A stretch of 13,039 nt of DNA from a candidate division Zixibacteria bacterium 4484_93 (GTDB lineage Bacteria > UBP14 > UBA6098 > 4484-93). The stretch is taken from assembly GCA_002085385.1 (NCBI GenBank), contig NATO01000019.1:1-13039 (forward strand), given 5' to 3'. How positions within the stretch are numbered: the first letter of the stretch is position 1; each line of letters opens with the position of its first letter. The notes beneath the pieces were generated by a model, which saw only the letters and a list, made by a program, of their open reading frames with translations, did not search any database and was not told the origin of the DNA. Made by a program: the position numbers and the translations under genes. This document shows positions 6,536 through 13,039 of the stretch, piece after piece.

Positions 6536-7992
6536 AAAAAATTTTACTCTCACTCATTCTTATATCCATTCCACAACTTCTCTTCCCGTTCGACGGGGAA
6601 CCATTTGGCAGAGCAAACTGTGCAATCGTTGATTCAACAGGATATATCTGGCTCGGAACAGAAACAGGAATCGTGATAGTCGACCCTTATGGAGATGCAA
6701 TCCCCGTTCAACTCGATGGAGTAGATGACACCAGAGATATCCTGCTTGCAGAGGATAATTTTTTTATCCTCACCCCTGACAGCATTCTGTCCTTCAATTA
6801 CAAAGGGAGAAAGAGCTTATCACGGAAACTACCCGATAGCCTGACATTCGTCCGCATCCTCCGGGTAGAGCCAGAGATTACCCTGCTCGAGGCAGAAGGA
6901 GAGAGCTTTCTTGTTTTAGCCGACACCATAACAGAAGTCGAAGTGGCTGCCAGCAGCGAAGAGAACAGGTTCTATCCACCATTCGATATAGCTGCCATCC
7001 GTGAGGAGGCAGAAAAGAGATGGAGAAATATCTCCGGAGAGTTATATAACATAAAAAAGGAAGAGAGTTTCCTGTTCGAGAAGAGCGATAATAAGCAAAA
7101 CTCCCTTACAATTATCTTCCCACAGGACATATATGACACACTTTCCTATCGACAGTTCATAGTGCTTGCCGACTCGGATTTCACATTCTCGCTCGACACG
7201 ACACTCGATTATCCCGGATTGATGCTGTCGGGAAGCTTTTCTCGTGTCCTGGAACATTACTATGCCACAATCGACAATTCTCTCTTCCTGCCGATTATAC
7301 TCCCTTCTTCCGTCAGCCAAAAAGATAGCTCAATGCTGCCTGAGAGGTATCTCGAGCATACCTCACTATCAAATGAGGAGAAGGAAATTGCCTCGGGTCT
7401 GGAAAAAGCACATCCGGAAGGGGAGATTGGGCTTTTACTCGCTCTCATACGGCTCTGGCAGACAGACCCACCGGATGGACTGGAGAACTTCGTTCATCTT
7501 GCGAGAGCAGTCGGCATCCCGACAAGATATGTCCGGGGAAGTGTGGACTCAATATGGGCTGAGTGCTATATAAGAGGATACGGCTGGCTGCCCGTGGAAA
7601 TCGGAGAGAATATACTCGCAAAGGATAGCTTCCGTCGGACATCCTGCCCTAAGAACTTCAAAAACAGCGATATAATCGCCTTATCCGCCTCAGCAAGAAA
7701 GGATATATTCGCCGGATGGGCGGTCAAAAGAACAGACAGTATTCCAGATTTTGACTTTGCACTCGCCGGGGTTGTGCCACCGGACAATGTGCAAATCTTT
7801 GGATGGGAATTCAGGCTCGAAAAAGAGGATTCCCTTCTTGGCATAATCGCTAAATCACAGAACGGAGAAAAAAAGAATTTTATCTTTCGAGAAAATGACA
7901 GGGAATTCAACATCCAAAATATGAATATATCCATATGGCAAACGGAGAAGCTCAAGCCGGTTTTCCTGAAGATTACAAGGGAAAAAGATTGA
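6532..7992 (+). CDS. Exported transglutaminase-fold protein, probably catalytically inactive
   Basis: The 486-residue protein starts with a signal peptide (MKKILLSLILISIPQLLFPF). It is followed by a propeller-blade-like segment (IVDSTGYIWLGTETGIVIVD, about 32-51), a long region without a recognised domain, and a transglutaminase-like core at about 300-360 (HLARAVGIPTRYVRG, then IWAECYIRGYGWLPVE). In active members of that fold a Cys lies about 15 residues before GIP and a His two before the WxEVY Trp, with Asp in VDP. Here the Cys position falls in TDPPDGLENF with no Cys, the His position is Ser340, and the last is Glu. The fold is therefore likely kept for binding rather than catalysis. It is translationally coupled to uvrB by an ATGA overlap, and its stop overlaps the -35 box of the subtilase promoter. 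No lipobox is visible, so a periplasmic or secreted location is inferred. Specific function unknown. Confidence 0.8.
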   Translation: MKKILLSLILISIPQLLFPFDGEPFGRANCAIVDSTGYIWLGTETGIVIVDPYGDAIPVQLDGVDDTRDILLAEDNFFILTPDSILSFNYKGRKSLSRKLPDSLTFVRILRVEPEITLLEAEGESFLVLADTITEVEVAASSEENRFYPPFDIAAIREEAEKRWRNISGELYNIKKEESFLFEKSDNKQNSLTIIFPQDIYDTLSYRQFIVLADSDFTFSLDTTLDYPGLMLSGSFSRVLEHYYATIDNSLFLPIILPSSVSQKDSSMLPERYLEHTSLSNEEKEIASGLEKAHPEGEIGLLLALIRLWQTDPPDGLENFVHLARAVGIPTRYVRGSVDSIWAECYIRGYGWLPVEIGENILAKDSFRRTSCPKNFKNSDIIALSASARKDIFAGWAVKRTDSIPDFDFALAGVVPPDNVQIFGWEFRLEKEDSLLGIIAKSQNGEKKNFIFRENDREFNIQNMNISIWQTEKLKPVFLKITREKD

Positions 7993-8016
7993 CTAACTGG
8001 ATAGAAATCTTATAAT
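7989..8016 (+). promoter_or_regulatory. Sigma70-type promoter of the subtilase gene
   Basis: TTGACT (7989-7994) and a perfect TATAAT (8011-8016) are separated by 16 bases. Transcription would begin near 8023, leaving a leader of about 20 bases that carries AAAGGAGG (8031-8038). The -35 box includes the stop codon of the preceding gene, so the protease has its own strong promoter at the end of the operon. Confidence 0.75.
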
Positions 8017-8042
8017 TCTTCGATAACTTAAAAGGAGGAATG

Positions 8043-11000
8043 ATGAAAAGGCTCTTTTTCGTGCTCACTCTTATGCTTTTTTCCTGTTCACTTTTCGCAG
8101 GCAGGCTCTCCGATGAGCTTGCACGAAAAATAAGCCAGATGAAGGATTTTGAGAGTGTGCCCGTTACTGTTGTGCTCGAGCCTGCAGATTATGTGGCGGA
8201 CTCGCTGGATGAGCTTCGCAGACTACCCATACCATCAAGAAGGGAAAGGACGATAGAGTTCTTAAAGAGGGAGGCAAATAGAAGCCAGCAGGCGGTTCTC
8301 GGACGATTATATTACGAGGAGAAAAATGGAAAAGCTATTAACATACTTCCGCTATGGCTTGGCAATCAGATAGCATTCACAGCGACAAAGGATGTTGTCA
8401 TCTCCATCTCACAGATGCCAGAGGTAAGATGGGTTCTACTGGACGAACCTGTCCCTATGCTGCTGGATAATATGCCGCCGACCAATCCATTCACGATTGC
8501 CGCTCCCGATGAGATAGCCTGGGGGGTTTCACAGATAGGTGCACCGGATGTCTGGTCGAGTGGCTATAACGGAACAGGTGTAATTGCCGGTGTGTTAGAC
8601 ACTGGCGTAAGATACACCCACTATGACCTCCGGGACAGGATGTGGCACAACCCGGGCGAGACGCCAGACAACGGCATCGATGACGACGAGAACGGGATAA
8701 TAGACGATTACTACGGCTACAATTCCTACAACAACGACGGCGACCCCTGGGATGATGCGTCAGGTATCTGGCACGGGACACACACAGCAGGAACGGTAGC
8801 AGGAGATGGCACAGAGGGAACACAGACCGGCGTTGCACCCGGAGCAAGCATTATGGCTATCAAGGTGCTCAGTAACGAAGGAATGGGCTCTTACTCTGCC
8901 CTTGTCAACGGGCTGCAGTATGGAGTGGACAATGGGGCTAATGTGTTCAATCTGAGTATCGGTTTCTCCGGCGAAGCCAGAACCGAGATGCTGAGGGATG
9001 CTATGAGATACACATTCGAGCAGATATTGGCTGCCGGGATAACAGCCTCAGTCTCCGCCGGGAATGGAAACAACATGGGAGGACATTACTCTGTCCCAAA
9101 TGACATCTCTTCCCCAGCCGACTGTCCACCACCCTGGTATGGCTCGGGTGGACACACAGCGGTGCTCGCCGTCGGGTCAACAAACTCATCCGATAACTGG
9201 TCTTACTCCTCCAGCTATGGACCAACGGAATGGGACACAGAGGAGTACAACGATTATCCGTACACACCAGGACTCAAAAAACCTGATATCGCTGCACCCG
9301 GAGAGGATATCGAATCCTGCTATGGGGGAAACGATTATTCCTATACCACAATGAGCGGCACGAGTATGTCGGCTCCACATCTCACAGGAACCATTGCACT
9401 TATGCTATCGAAGAACCTCGGACTGACACCAGAGGAGATAGATTCCATCCTTGAGCTGACAGCGCTCGACATTATGTCATCTGGAAGAGACAACCTCAGT
9501 GGAGCAGGCAGGGTTTGCGCTGATGATGCTGTGGATGCAACACCGCTTGCTACATCTCCTGCAGTTAGGTTCAACAATGTTGCGGTGTATGACACAGGAG
9601 GTGATGGCGACCATAGACTCGATGCAGGAGAGACAGACGAACTTGAGGTTACACTGAAAAACCTCGGGCTTCCAGCAAGCTCCGTGAACGCAACGCTAAC
9701 ATCACCATCACCGTATATAACGATAACGGATGGTTCATCATCATACGGAAGCATCGGCACAGGTGAGATGAAGTCGAATTCTACAGACCATTTCGATATC
9801 ACGGTCTCCTCCACCTGCCCGCTCGGACAGGAGATTGAATTTATCCTTAACATAACCGCCTCGGGCAGCTACTCCACTTATGACACATTCAACCTCAATG
9901 TGGGGACAGCCCTGAGGACATTCATCGACCACGATATCGGGAATGTGCTATACACGGTTACCAACTTCGGCTCATTCGGGTTCTATGACCCTGTGGCTGA
10001 CCCACCACAGGGAACGGGGTTCGTCTATCCAGCTGAATCGGAGACACTAAATTACCTGTTCGGCGGTTACTTCTTTATCGGATACGAATATGAGAATGTT
10101 GTCACAGGTGAAAACGGCAGGGAGTCGGAGCTTGTGCCGACGGACTTAATACATTCGAGCATACCGGGTATATCCGACCAGGACTACTGGACATATTTTA
10201 TCGACCCGGATAATCAAATGGAGGTGTATCTACATACCTATGCCTGGGCATCGGCTCCAAATAACGATTTCGTCATTATGCTATTCAGATTGAAGAACTG
10301 CTCGAGGTCGACCATATCCAACTTCTACACGGCATACTACGCCGACTGGGATATACACTATGAATATTCCGGGGGACCTGTCTGGTATGATAAGGGTAGA
10401 TATGACCCGACAAATGAGTGGGCTTATATGTATGATTTCGACTCACCACCCGATATGCCCGCCTATGTCGGACTCGCAGGACTGACACCGCTTGCCAGAG
10501 GAAGTATGGTCGATAACGAGGAACATGTCTATCCCACAGGAATGGGCTGGGTAGATACCGTAAAATACAATTTTATGAGTGGAGCATTTAATATAACCGA
10601 TGCCGAGAGCGATGGCAAGGACTGGTCGATGATGCTTGTAAGCGGACCATTCACGCTCGCACCGGACGGCGAAACAAGAGTTGTTTATGCTATACTTGCA
10701 GGAGACAACCTCACAGATTTTGAGAACAATGCAGAAGCCGCAAGAGACGCTTACACAACCTATGTCCTCGATGTGGAGGAAGAAAATCTTACCCCGGAAA
10801 AACCAGCTCTTTCTGTGTATCCTAATCCATTCAATGCAACGGTGAGGATATCATACAGGATAAACAGAGAAACACCACTCGAACTGGCAATATACAACAT
10901 TCTGGGCGCGAAGGTTAAGACCTTGCCCGTCGAGAACAGCATAGGTGAGCATTCCGTTATCTGGCAGCCACAGGATGCAACAAGCGGGATATATTTTGTC

Positions 11001-11054
11001 CGCCTGAGAGCAGACGGGAATGTGCTGACAAAGAAGATGGTGTATCTGAAATAG
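8043..11054 (+). CDS. Secreted subtilisin-like serine protease (S8) with type A T9SS sorting domain
   Basis: A roughly 1003-residue secreted protease. Numbering from the second ATG (8043), it has a signal peptide (MKRLFFVLTLMLFSCSLFA) and a pro-region resembling an I9 inhibitor prodomain (about 20-140). The S8 catalytic domain carries Asp186 (VLDTGV), His244 (WHGTHTAG), oxyanion Asn341 (SAGNG) and Ser441 (SGTSMSAP), so the triad is intact. Between Asp and His lies an Asp-rich insert (NGIDDDENGIIDDYYGY), probably calcium binding. A CARDB/Ig-like domain (about 510-620, GGDGDHRLDAGETDELEVTLKNLG) and an unassigned ~300-residue beta-rich region follow. The last ~80 residues are a Por secretion type A domain (SVYPNPFNA, LAIYNILGAKVKTL, SGIYFVRLRADG, KKMVYLK). 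GGAGG is four bases before ATG 8043 but only one before ATG 8040, so 8043 is preferred. It has its own promoter. The role is probably extracellular or surface proteolysis; the substrate is unknown. Confidence 0.95.
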   Translation: MKRLFFVLTLMLFSCSLFAGRLSDELARKISQMKDFESVPVTVVLEPADYVADSLDELRRLPIPSRRERTIEFLKREANRSQQAVLGRLYYEEKNGKAINILPLWLGNQIAFTATKDVVISISQMPEVRWVLLDEPVPMLLDNMPPTNPFTIAAPDEIAWGVSQIGAPDVWSSGYNGTGVIAGVLDTGVRYTHYDLRDRMWHNPGETPDNGIDDDENGIIDDYYGYNSYNNDGDPWDDASGIWHGTHTAGTVAGDGTEGTQTGVAPGASIMAIKVLSNEGMGSYSALVNGLQYGVDNGANVFNLSIGFSGEARTEMLRDAMRYTFEQILAAGITASVSAGNGNNMGGHYSVPNDISSPADCPPPWYGSGGHTAVLAVGSTNSSDNWSYSSSYGPTEWDTEEYNDYPYTPGLKKPDIAAPGEDIESCYGGNDYSYTTMSGTSMSAPHLTGTIALMLSKNLGLTPEEIDSILELTALDIMSSGRDNLSGAGRVCADDAVDATPLATSPAVRFNNVAVYDTGGDGDHRLDAGETDELEVTLKNLGLPASSVNATLTSPSPYITITDGSSSYGSIGTGEMKSNSTDHFDITVSSTCPLGQEIEFILNITASGSYSTYDTFNLNVGTALRTFIDHDIGNVLYTVTNFGSFGFYDPVADPPQGTGFVYPAESETLNYLFGGYFFIGYEYENVVTGENGRESELVPTDLIHSSIPGISDQDYWTYFIDPDNQMEVYLHTYAWASAPNNDFVIMLFRLKNCSRSTISNFYTAYYADWDIHYEYSGGPVWYDKGRYDPTNEWAYMYDFDSPPDMPAYVGLAGLTPLARGSMVDNEEHVYPTGMGWVDTVKYNFMSGAFNITDAESDGKDWSMMLVSGPFTLAPDGETRVVYAILAGDNLTDFENNAEAARDAYTTYVLDVEEENLTPEKPALSVYPNPFNATVRISYRINRETPLELAIYNILGAKVKTLPVENSIGEHSVIWQPQDATSGIYFVRLRADGNVLTKKMVYLK

Positions 11055-11078
11055 CTGTGTAAGAAAGAGTAGCCCAGC

Positions 11079-12026
11079 TCACGGTGAGACGGACAGCTCC
11101 AGACGGAACTCATTGAGGTTATCCTTGTTCTGCTTGAGCTGGACAAGATATCTCAGCGAGAACTCAACAGGCTTTATCCTGACTATCTGCTGGAGAAGAA
11201 GCTCGGGGTATCCCGATGTAGCGTCCGATATATCTGTCTGAATCCAGCGAGTACGAACAAAAAATTCATTCCCCTTCGGATAAGAGAATCGATAACTGGC
11301 ATAGCCAACAATATGCGTCAAGCCAGTGAGTGTCCTGCCGAATTTGGAATAAAGCGATACATTCTGCCACTGATACAGAGCGCGGAGGTCATATTTCGAG
11401 TTTGTGTTGCCAACCGAACCTTTAGCAAGATAATCTGCGATAAAACGGAACTTCCCCCTCCACAACGGGGAATAAAACAGTAGTCTCCCTGTCGAGCCAG
11501 ATGTAAAGTTGAGCCTGTCCCGATATACTCTACCCTCGAGGCGAAGCTTTCTTTCACCCCAGACGAATTCATCAGAGATGACAGCCCCCTCCTTGCCAGC
11601 CTGCTCTGTCTCAAGGTAGACCGAATCGGGGTAGATTGTGTGCTTACTACCTTCACTTTCACCAGCAGAATGAAGCGGGTAAAAATCGGTCGAGTAGAAA
11701 AAGTAACGCAGTTCAAACCTGGTTTTCAGTATCCTCTGGCGAAACCGGATATTTGTAGCAAAAGAGCCGTTGGAAAGATACGCTGTCTCGAAGAACAGTT
11801 GACCGTATCTAAATCTTGGTCTGCCGAAAATAGATGCTCCGAGGAGAGATAATCTGCTCGAGCGCCAATCCCTCCTCTCGACAAGGAAGGATAGCCCGAA
11901 CCCGCTGTATTCGAGCTTCGGGGAGAATGTAAAATCGCGGATGCCGGAGTACTCGGTATGCGAGAAAATGACACCAAGAGAACTCTTCCCAAGATGCCAA
12001 TCGCAGAACATACCTCGTGCCAACAA
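11079..12026 (-). CDS. C-terminal beta-barrel part of a frameshifted exported HhH/outer-membrane protein
   Basis: This frame encodes about 310 residues rich in alternating hydrophobic and polar residues with aromatic ends, such as FRYGQLFFETAYL, RFELRYFFYSTDFYPL, FRFIADYLAKGSVG and YASYRFSYPKGNEFFVRTRW. This looks like many transmembrane beta-strands and resembles an outer-membrane barrel. There is no signal peptide and no convincing start; the TTG at 12026 is merely the first possible codon. The upstream open frame at 11809-12606 ends in a GNFNTGWGEGLLVG strand that should lead directly into this barrel (HLGKSSLGVIFSHTEYSG). The two pieces are therefore read as one gene broken by a +1 frameshift. 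It ends 25 bases from the convergent subtilase stop. Unusually for a barrel, the C-terminus (RLELSVSP) does not end in an aromatic residue. Confidence 0.7.
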   Translation of the reverse strand: MLARGMFCDWHLGKSSLGVIFSHTEYSGIRDFTFSPKLEYSGFGLSFLVERRDWRSSRLSLLGASIFGRPRFRYGQLFFETAYLSNGSFATNIRFRQRILKTRFELRYFFYSTDFYPLHSAGESEGSKHTIYPDSVYLETEQAGKEGAVISDEFVWGERKLRLEGRVYRDRLNFTSGSTGRLLFYSPLWRGKFRFIADYLAKGSVGNTNSKYDLRALYQWQNVSLYSKFGRTLTGLTHIVGYASYRFSYPKGNEFFVRTRWIQTDISDATSGYPELLLQQIVRIKPVEFSLRYLVQLKQNKDNLNEFRLELSVSP

Positions 12027-12606
12027 GCAGACCTTCTCCCCAACCGGTGTTAAAATTGCCGAGTATCAGGCGGTTTTTACCCTTCTCGTATGAAACCGAA
12101 CGCCTCAGGGCAAGAAGTGGCGATTTCCCTCGCTGCTTCAGACGGATATTAAACCCCAGGTCCCCTACACCCTCAGACAAGAAAATATAGTGCATCGGAT
12201 TGTAGTCGACATCAAGCCTATGGGTCGTGGTCACCTCCAGCCTCGACTTAACACGAACAGGGGAAGGAGTGTATTTTATAAAGGCAATGATGTATTCGAT
12301 GTCGCAACTGTAGGATTCGATAAATTCCTCGAGGCTCTTGAATCTGCCGATGGATTTGCGCTCCCTTTCAATCTCCTCGATGCACTTCGGGAAAACGCCA
12401 GGAATAATTAGAAGCTTGTCGAGGTTGCCACTGTTTATATCGACCTTTTCTTCCAAGAGAAGTGAGAGTTGATTGAACTGGTCATAAGAGATGACACCCG
12501 TTCCGAGAGCCTCATCGAGGTCGCTCGATGTGTAGATGTAAGGCGCCTCAGACTGAGAAAAAAGAATCCGTGGGATAAAAAGGAAAAGAAGGAAAATACT
12601 CCTCAA
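11809..12606 (-). CDS. N-terminal part of exported ComEA-like helix-hairpin-helix protein (frameshifted)
   Basis: From the TTG at 12606 the protein begins MRSIFLLFLFIPRILFSQSE, a clean signal peptide. The frame is open from a TTG at 12642, but that adds 12 residues in front; 12606 is chosen for the signal peptide and an upstream GGTGG. Residues about 54-100 form a ComEA-type helix-hairpin-helix (VDINSGNLDKLLIIPGV, then IEEIERERKSIGRFKSLEEF), a DNA-binding-like module. Beta-strand-like sequence follows (LEVTTTHRLDVDY, GDLGFNIRLKQRG, NRLILGNFNTGWGEGLLVG). After about residue 200 the sequence becomes unlike a barrel (ASWEEFSWCHFLAYRVLRHP), and the other frame continues the strand pattern. The tail from about 12000 down to 11809 is probably out-of-frame read-through. 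In Bacteroidota-type bacteria HhH plus barrel proteins are mostly annotated as hypothetical. A role in outer-membrane DNA handling is only an inference. Confidence 0.7.
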   Translation of the reverse strand: MRSIFLLFLFIPRILFSQSEAPYIYTSSDLDEALGTGVISYDQFNQLSLLLEEKVDINSGNLDKLLIIPGVFPKCIEEIERERKSIGRFKSLEEFIESYSCDIEYIIAFIKYTPSPVRVKSRLEVTTTHRLDVDYNPMHYIFLSEGVGDLGFNIRLKQRGKSPLLALRRSVSYEKGKNRLILGNFNTGWGEGLLVGTRYVLRLASWEEFSWCHFLAYRVLRHPRFYILPEARIQRVRAILPCREEGLALEQIISPRSIYFRQTKI

Positions 12607-12630
12607 AACAGTTCCACCCCAATTTGTAGG

Positions 12631-12642
12631 TTGTTCGAACAA
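12631..12642. repeat. Perfect 12-bp palindrome TTGTTCGAACAA
   Basis: TTGTTCGAACAA is its own reverse complement and sits 25 bases upstream of the preferred start of the HhH/barrel gene. It lies in the short gap between that gene and the ORF ending at 12658. Its position suits an operator for a dimeric regulator, and the core GTTCGAAC resembles a compact inverted pair. No regulator is identified. Confidence 0.5.
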
Positions 12643-12657
12643 AACAGCAGATATAAT

Positions 12658-13011
12658 TTAGTTAGCCAATGCCCTATCTGCTATGAACCTTGCTGCCTTC
12701 TTCAGTTCCTGCACGAATTCCAGCAGAACATCATCAAATACAAGTATTCTATGGGTTTCCCATTTATCAGCTTTCTTGCGCCGTTCGTTGATTTCAAGAT
12801 AAAGCGATGGAGGTTCTTTGCCTGTTTCTTTAACATTCTGCGAACATACGAAGTTGCCGCAGGCAATTCGGGCGTAGCGAAGCGTAGCCGTATGTCTGCT
12901 GTTATATGACCCAAAGGGCAAGGTTGCGAAGCAACCGCAGAGTTCCGAACCCCGTCTAATATTTTCATTTTGGCTTACTATACCACTCTTTTTTTCCTTT
13001 AAGGAATTCAT
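12658..13011 (-). CDS. Unrecognised small ORF, possibly only its 3' half coding
   Basis: A 117-codon frame that I do not recognise. The C-terminal ~50 residues look like real protein: charged and helix-forming (LEINERRKKADKWETH, LLEFVQELKKAARFIADRAL), with codon use like the neighbours. The middle part (ELCGCFATLPFG, NSRHTATLRYARIACGNF) is dictated by the cluster of small palindromes at 12842-12950 and looks non-coding. The N-terminus overlaps, in another frame, the possible end of an upstream gene. An ATG at 13011 has AAAGGAG a few bases upstream, which keeps the full frame possible. It could also be a remnant of a larger gene interrupted by the repeat cluster. It is followed after 51 bases by the HhH gene start on the same strand. 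Confidence 0.3.
   Translation of the reverse strand: MNSLKEKKSGIVSQNENIRRGSELCGCFATLPFGSYNSRHTATLRYARIACGNFVCSQNVKETGKEPPSLYLEINERRKKADKWETHRILVFDDVLLEFVQELKKAARFIADRALAN
12842..12950. repeat. Cluster of small palindromes with trinucleotide loops
   Basis: Within about 110 bases there are several short dyads: TTGCC-GCA-GGCAA (12854-12866), CCC-AAA-GGG (12910-12918), GGTTGC-GAA-GCAACC (12922-12936) and GTTC-C-GAAC (12942-12950). A 7-bp outer stem, ACATACG (12844-12850) with CGTATGT (12889-12895), encloses the first one plus a direct repeat GCGTAGC-GAA-GCGTAGC (12872-12888). The density is far above the surrounding sequence and resembles REP-like elements or a structured RNA segment. No transposase is nearby. 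Confidence 0.55.
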
Positions 13012-13039
13012 CCACTCCTTTTTTCTTAATTCTCCTTAG
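12965..13039 (-). CDS. Possible C-terminal tail of a gene running in from the right edge (partial)
   Basis: Reading the minus strand in from the right edge gives 24 sense codons and a TGA, ending VDEFLKGKKEWYSKPK. The lysine-rich, helix-like composition resembles a genuine protein C-terminus, but the fragment is too short to identify and no start is in view. It overlaps the ORF starting at 13011 in a different frame, so at most one of the two is translated through this stretch. Confidence 0.3.
   Translation of the reverse strand, partial: LRRIKKKGVDEFLKGKKEWYSKPK

Noticed and set aside
8082..8105. Possible lipoprotein signal (LFSC) in the subtilase leader.
   Set aside because: Phe at -2 is atypical for a lipobox, and SLFA just after it is a normal type I cleavage site; a T9SS cargo protein would be expected to use signal peptidase I.
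9341..9853. 170-codon open frame antisense to the subtilase.
   Set aside because: Shadow of the protease reading frame; serine/valine-rich with no start signal.
11053..11098. Inverted repeat AGCTGT...ACAGCT between the convergent subtilase and barrel genes, considered as a shared terminator.
   Set aside because: The 6-bp arms are 34 bases apart, partly inside the coding sequence, and no T-run follows on either strand.
12702..12968. 88-codon minus-strand frame whose ATG overlaps the TGA of the right-edge fragment (ATGA).
   Set aside because: The overlap is suggestive of coupling, but the protein is unlike a real one, and the alternative frame (12658-13011) has better codon use in the 3' half.
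12995..13007. TTCCTT-T-AAGGAA dyad next to a T-rich run near the right edge, considered as a terminator.
   Set aside because: Only a short AT-rich stem with a five-base effective loop is possible, and the T-run lies on the wrong side for plus-strand termination. On the minus strand the dyad is followed by A-run rather than T-run.

Overview
The window looks like a bacterial chromosome segment from an uncultured Gram-negative lineage, probably within or near the FCB group or candidate phyla such as WOR-3, TA06 or Cloacimonadota. The clues are a secreted subtilase ending in a type A Por/T9SS sorting domain (YPNPFNA...), the Asp-rich insert typical of subtilases from that group, an outer-membrane beta-barrel-like protein with a ComEA-type helix-hairpin-helix, and tightly packed operons with ATGA overlaps. 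The phylum is inferred, not proven. No rRNA, tRNA, CRISPR array or insertion sequence was seen.

Layout. (1) 1-2504, minus strand: pdxA, a stand-alone C-terminal transketolase subunit and the N-terminal part of a UvrD/Rep-type helicase that runs off the left edge. They form one operon read from a promoter near 2542-2570. (2) 2505-2620: a short divergent promoter region. The dtd promoter is placed so that dtd is probably translated from a leaderless GTG. (3) 2621-7992, plus strand: a compact five-gene run of dtd, maf, a rodZ-like gene, uvrB and an exported transglutaminase-like protein. Genes overlap or are separated by only a few bases. (4) 7989-11054, plus strand: a strong promoter overlapping the previous stop codon, then a roughly 1000-residue secreted subtilase. 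(5) 11079-12606, minus strand and convergent with the subtilase: an exported HhH plus beta-barrel protein split by a +1 frameshift near 12000. (6) 12607-13039: weakly coding sequence, with a cluster of small trinucleotide-loop palindromes, one unrecognised ORF and the possible tail of another gene at the right edge.

How they fit together. The minus-strand operon links sugar-phosphate interconversion (transketolase makes and uses erythrose-4-phosphate) to pyridoxal-phosphate synthesis (PdxA) and a DNA helicase. The plus-strand operon is mostly housekeeping quality control: clearing mischarged D-aminoacyl-tRNA, clearing non-canonical nucleotides, cell-shape scaffolding and nucleotide excision repair. 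The right half holds envelope or exported functions. Two items are most worth following up. One is the HhH/beta-barrel protein, a candidate outer-membrane DNA-handling factor that is broken or frameshifted here. The other is the transglutaminase-fold protein, which lacks its catalytic residues.
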